The notes under the pieces: model-generated
Seen by the model: only the letters and a program-made list of their open reading frames with translations
Told to the model about the DNA's origin: nothing
Database searches by the model: none
Part shown: positions 47,600 through 50,153 of the stretch, one piece after another
Numbering within the stretch: position 1 is the first letter of the stretch
Layout of the letters: each line of letters starts with the position of its first letter
DNA from: CAYNMC01 sp964398365
GTDB taxonomy: Bacteria > Patescibacteriota > Microgenomatia > UBA1400 > CAYNMC01
Assembly: GCA_964398365.1 (NCBI GenBank)
Contig: CAYNMC010000032.1
Span: 1 to 50,153 of the forward strand
Direction of reading: 5' to 3'
Length of the DNA stretch: 50,153 bases
Program-made: the position numbers and the translations under genes

Positions 47600-49261
47600 A
47601 TGGCAAAACAAATCATTTTTGGTGAAGATGCCCGGCAAAAATTAATGGCTGGGATTGATTTACTTGCCCGCTGTGTGGTAACTACTTTAGGTCCTAAAGG
47701 CCGTAATGTAGCTTTGGATAAAAAATGGGGAGCACCCAACGTTGTTCACGACGGTGTTTCCGTCGCCAAAGAGATCGAATTAAAAAACCCTTTTGAAAAT
47801 ATGGGTGCTCAGTTAATTAAAGAGGCAGCTTCTAAAACAAACGATACGGCAGGTGATGGTACCACCACTTCTACTTTATTATCGGCGATGCTAATCAAAG
47901 AGGGTTGGAAGGCGATTGTGGCTGGAGTTGATCCAATGCAGATGAAGAAAGAAATTGACGAAGCTGTTGCCGAAGTGGTTAACCGTATTCAGAAAATGGC
48001 TAAACCCATTAAAGGCCAGGAAGAGATTAAACAGGTGGCAACGATTTCCGCCGGCGATGAAAAAATAGGTCAATTAATAGCTGAATCTTTGGAAAAAGTT
48101 GGCAAAGACGGCGTGGTGACCGTTGAAGAAGGCAAAACCATGGAAATGACTATCGATTATAAAGAAGGCATGGAATTCGATAAAGGTTATGCCTCGCCTT
48201 ATTTTGTGACCAATGCCGATACCATGGAAGCAGAAATTGAAGATCCTTATATTCTGATTACTGATCAGAAGCTTTCTTCAATTAGTGATCTTTTACCGTT
48301 TTTGGAAAATGTGGTTAAAACTTCCAAAAACTTGGTGATTATTGCTGATGAAATTGAGGGTGAGGCTTTGGCAACTTTGGTAGTTAATAAATTGAGAGGA
48401 GCTTTTAATGTTTTGGCGGTGAAGGCTCCTGGCTTTGGTGACCGCCGTAAAGAGATGTTACAGGATATTGCCATTTTGACCGGTGGGACGTTCATCTCTG
48501 AAGACACAGGTCGTAAACTAGAGTCAGTTAAAATTGAAGACTGTGGGCGAGCCGACAAAGTTTGGGCTGATAAAGAAAACTGTCGAATTATCGGTGGTAA
48601 AGGTTCCAAACGCGAGATTAATGCGCGGATTGAAGCCATAAGGAACGAATTGAAGACGACAGACTCTGAATTTGATAAGGAAAAACTCCAGGAAAGGCTG
48701 GCGAAATTATCAGGAGGAGTGGCGGTGATTAATGTAGGCGCGGCCACAGAAGTTGAGATGAATGAAAAGAAAGAACGGGTTAAAGATGCTGTGGAGGCTA
48801 CCAAAGCGGCCATTGAGGAGGGTGTTGTTCCCGGTGGCGGAGTAGCTTTGCTGCGCGCCCGTTCAGTTTTAATCAAAGGTATGGGTAAAGAGATTAATCA
48901 TGCTAAGGAAGAAATGAATTGGCGCAATTTTGAGACCGCAGGCAAGGGTATTCTTTATAGTGTTTTGGCAACTCCTTTAATGGGAATTGTGGCCAACGCT
49001 AAAGCTAACGCTGAATGGATTTTGCGTGAAGTGGAAAAGAATGCCAATCCAAATTGGGGTTACAATGTTAGTAGTATGAAATTCGGCGATATGTTAGCGA
49101 TGGGCGTTTTGGATCCCGCCAAGGTAGTCAGGTTGGCTTTGCAAAATGCGGCTTCGGTGGCGACGATGGTTTTGACCACCGACGTTTTGATTACTGATCT
49201 TCCAGAGAAAGAAAAGAGCGGGACTATGCCTGAAGGCATGGGCGGTATGCCGGAAATGTAA
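47600..49261 (+). CDS. groEL: GroEL chaperonin
   Basis: 553 residues, full length. ATP site features LGPKGRNVALDKKWGAP and NDTAGDGTTTSTLLSA with the catalytic Asp, apical domain KGYASPYFVTNADTMEAE, and VVPGGGVALLRA; the C-terminus has the Gly/Met-rich tail (MPEGMGGMPEM). It folds cytosolic proteins inside a double-ring chamber. AAAGGAGG precedes the ATG; a terminator follows. Confidence 0.97.
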   Translation: MAKQIIFGEDARQKLMAGIDLLARCVVTTLGPKGRNVALDKKWGAPNVVHDGVSVAKEIELKNPFENMGAQLIKEAASKTNDTAGDGTTTSTLLSAMLIKEGWKAIVAGVDPMQMKKEIDEAVAEVVNRIQKMAKPIKGQEEIKQVATISAGDEKIGQLIAESLEKVGKDGVVTVEEGKTMEMTIDYKEGMEFDKGYASPYFVTNADTMEAEIEDPYILITDQKLSSISDLLPFLENVVKTSKNLVIIADEIEGEALATLVVNKLRGAFNVLAVKAPGFGDRRKEMLQDIAILTGGTFISEDTGRKLESVKIEDCGRADKVWADKENCRIIGGKGSKREINARIEAIRNELKTTDSEFDKEKLQERLAKLSGGVAVINVGAATEVEMNEKKERVKDAVEATKAAIEEGVVPGGGVALLRARSVLIKGMGKEINHAKEEMNWRNFETAGKGILYSVLATPLMGIVANAKANAEWILREVEKNANPNWGYNVSSMKFGDMLAMGVLDPAKVVRLALQNAASVATMVLTTDVLITDLPEKEKSGTMPEGMGGMPEM

Positions 49262-49290
49262 GCTGAGAATTAGACTTTATAAAGTTAATA

Positions 49291-49320
49291 AAACTCCCCT
49301 ATTAAAAGAGGGGAGTTTTT
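49291..49320. terminator. bidirectional rho-independent terminator
   Basis: AAACTCCCCT (49291-49300) pairs with AGGGGAGTTT (49309-49318), with T-tracts on both strands. It ends groESL on the plus strand and the M23 peptidase gene on the minus strand. Confidence 0.92.
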
Positions 49321-49335
49321 AATAATTGATAATTT

Positions 49336-49917
49336 TTAGAGATTATCAATAATTGCGTAAGGATTGATTTTAACGCCGTTATCTATAATTTCCAAATGTA
49401 AATGAGGGCCAGTAGAACGACCAGTTGAACCAACTAAGCCAATGATTGTGTCTAGTTTAACTTCATCATTAAGATTAACTTTGATAGTTTTTAAATGGGC
49501 ATAAAGAGAAGTGAGAGTTTCTCCATGTTGGATGATCACGTAGTTGCCGTAACCCCAAAACTGATAACCGATGGCCACTACTTTACCGGTGGCAATAGGA
49601 TAAACAAAAGCGCCGTTGTTATCAGCAATATCTATGGCAGGATGGTACCAGTGATATCCTTGGGAAATAGTGCCCTTTACCGGTTTCTGAAAAGTATGCA
49701 AGGTTTTAATGATTGCCGGTGGGGTGATAACCGTTGGTGGTGTTTGCGCCTGCGCCGGTAAAGGTGTCAAAAAGGTACTTATCGGCCCAGTCAAAATCAT
49801 GACAATCGGTAAGCCAAGGCCAAAAATTTGTTTAATCTTTGGTTTTTCAAAAATAATTCTAAAAATCCGAGAAATAAAATTACCTTTACGCCAATTGGGT
49901 AAATTAAAAACAATCAT
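49336..49917 (-). CDS. M23-family (LytM) zinc endopeptidase
   Basis: 193 residues from the ATG at 49917. One membrane segment (about 32-55, ILTGPISTFLTPLPAQA) then a LytM domain: first zinc ligands in GYHWYHPAIDIADNNG (HxxxD), then GYGNYVIIQHGETLTSLYAHL, and HLHLEI (HxH) in STGRSTGPHLHLEI. It cleaves peptidoglycan cross-bridges on the outer face of the membrane. Earlier TTG/GTG codons at 49959/49956 lie in a terminator hairpin, so I reject them as starts. Confidence 0.9.
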   Translation of the reverse strand: MIVFNLPNWRKGNFISRIFRIIFEKPKIKQIFGLGLPIVMILTGPISTFLTPLPAQAQTPPTVITPPAIIKTLHTFQKPVKGTISQGYHWYHPAIDIADNNGAFVYPIATGKVVAIGYQFWGYGNYVIIQHGETLTSLYAHLKTIKVNLNDEVKLDTIIGLVGSTGRSTGPHLHLEIIDNGVKINPYAIIDNL

Positions 49918-49940
49918 CTTCTGGCTTGATTTAGGCCATA

Positions 49941-49972
49941 AAAAAATCTTCCGCACCAATTGTGGGAAGATT
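49941..49972 (-). terminator. terminator downstream of the transposase
   Basis: AATCTTCC plus CAC (49945-49956) pairs with GTG plus GGAAGATT (49962-49972), one bulged base. On the minus strand seven Ts follow. It would stop transcripts coming from the transposase gene at the right edge before the M23 gene. Confidence 0.85.
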
Positions 49973-50009
49973 GAGCGTATTCTAACAAAAATCTAGCTGA
50001 AAGTCAAAT

Positions 50010-50153
50010 TTATGTATGCGTTGCGGACATTTGAGACAAATAGCCGTTGGAAACTAAATATTCCATAGGTGACTTTTGTCCCAAGGAATGATGCGGTCTT
50101 TCCAGATTATAGAATAGCAGATATTCTGCCAGCTTGTCATTAAATAATTTAGG
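50010..50153 (-). mobile_element. partial integrase-core transposase, C-terminal end
   Basis: 47 residues continuing beyond the right edge: KLAEYLLFYNLERPHHSLG then QKSPMEYLVSNGYLSQMSA. The YN-ERPHHSLG-KSPxEYL pattern is the C-terminus of DDE integrase-core (rve) transposases, IS481/IS3-like. The catalytic residues lie outside the window, so activity cannot be judged. No terminal inverted repeat was identified in the 40 bases after the stop. Confidence 0.85.

Noticed and set aside
49918..49959. upstream TTG/GTG starts for the M23 peptidase
   Set aside because: They fall in a rho-independent terminator hairpin and its T-tract, so translation from there is unlikely.
1..50153. tRNA or rRNA genes
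   Set aside because: No TpsiC-arm-like sequence with a matching cloverleaf and no rRNA-like stretch was noticed; a covariance-model scan would be decisive.

Overview
The window is AT-rich, densely packed bacterial DNA that uses the standard code (TGA is a stop here). The gene content suggests Candidate Phyla Radiation / Patescibacteria, probably Microgenomates-like: many short membrane-anchored hypotheticals, a SipW/TasA-like surface cluster, DUF5652- and DUF5320-type proteins, a UvrC without its C-terminal HhH domain, and a diversity-generating retroelement (DGR). This placement is an inference from gene content; no rRNA or tRNA gene was seen. Both window edges cut genes: a possible minus-strand ORF at the left and the C-terminus of an integrase-type transposase at the right.

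Layout. 1-1400: mostly non-coding, odd-looking DNA with hairpins and one small membrane protein. 1413-4850: MscL-like channel, membrane protein, P2-type cation ATPase. 5007-6074: anchored hypothetical. 6464-10182: metal/redox operon (DUF5320, NifX-like, truncated MinD-like remnant, CDF transporter, DUF134 regulator, encapsulated-ferritin-like protein, YibE/F). 10240-15282: ArsR-family sensor followed by an ArsP/ArsF/ArsG-like permease and thioredoxin cassette, then FmdB zinc ribbon, ferredoxin and further thiol/membrane proteins. 15405-18826: CIRCE-controlled Hsp20, small exported proteins, and an ABC exporter whose permease is frameshifted. 19056-24582: the DGR. 24592-28219: MacAB-like exporter operon. 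28283-30479: Nudix pseudogene and a two-component system. 30520-34049: two GH130-like genes. 34343-43806: uvrC, a spermidine-synthase-like membrane protein, uvrA, a toxin-antitoxin pair inserted at uvrB, and uvrB. 43801-47032: TasA-like fibre protein, SipW-type signal peptidase and two exported proteins. 47292-49261: groES-groEL under a degenerate CIRCE. 49336-49917: M23 peptidase.

The most notable system is the DGR. An exported DUF1566/C-type-lectin-like protein ends in a 127-nt variable repeat (VR). Every one of its 7 differences from the template repeat (TR) falls on a TR adenine, the signature of adenine-specific mutagenic retrohoming. Behind the TR lie avd and a DGR-type reverse transcriptase (YVDD, IGNYSSQ). 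Three things look unusual. The TR is the 5' part of a short ORF that has its own Shine-Dalgarno sequence and overlaps the avd start. The RT reading frame runs without a stop into a 946-residue secreted multidomain protein with its own signal peptide. A 34-nt near-perfect direct repeat lies on each side of the block.

Other points: a TA module bounded by a 74-bp duplication of the uvrB 5' end, matching TGAA-N6-TTCA operator-like sites at the arsR promoter and the CDF operon promoter, and several regulators whose -10 box sits so close to the start codon that their mRNAs are predicted to be leaderless.
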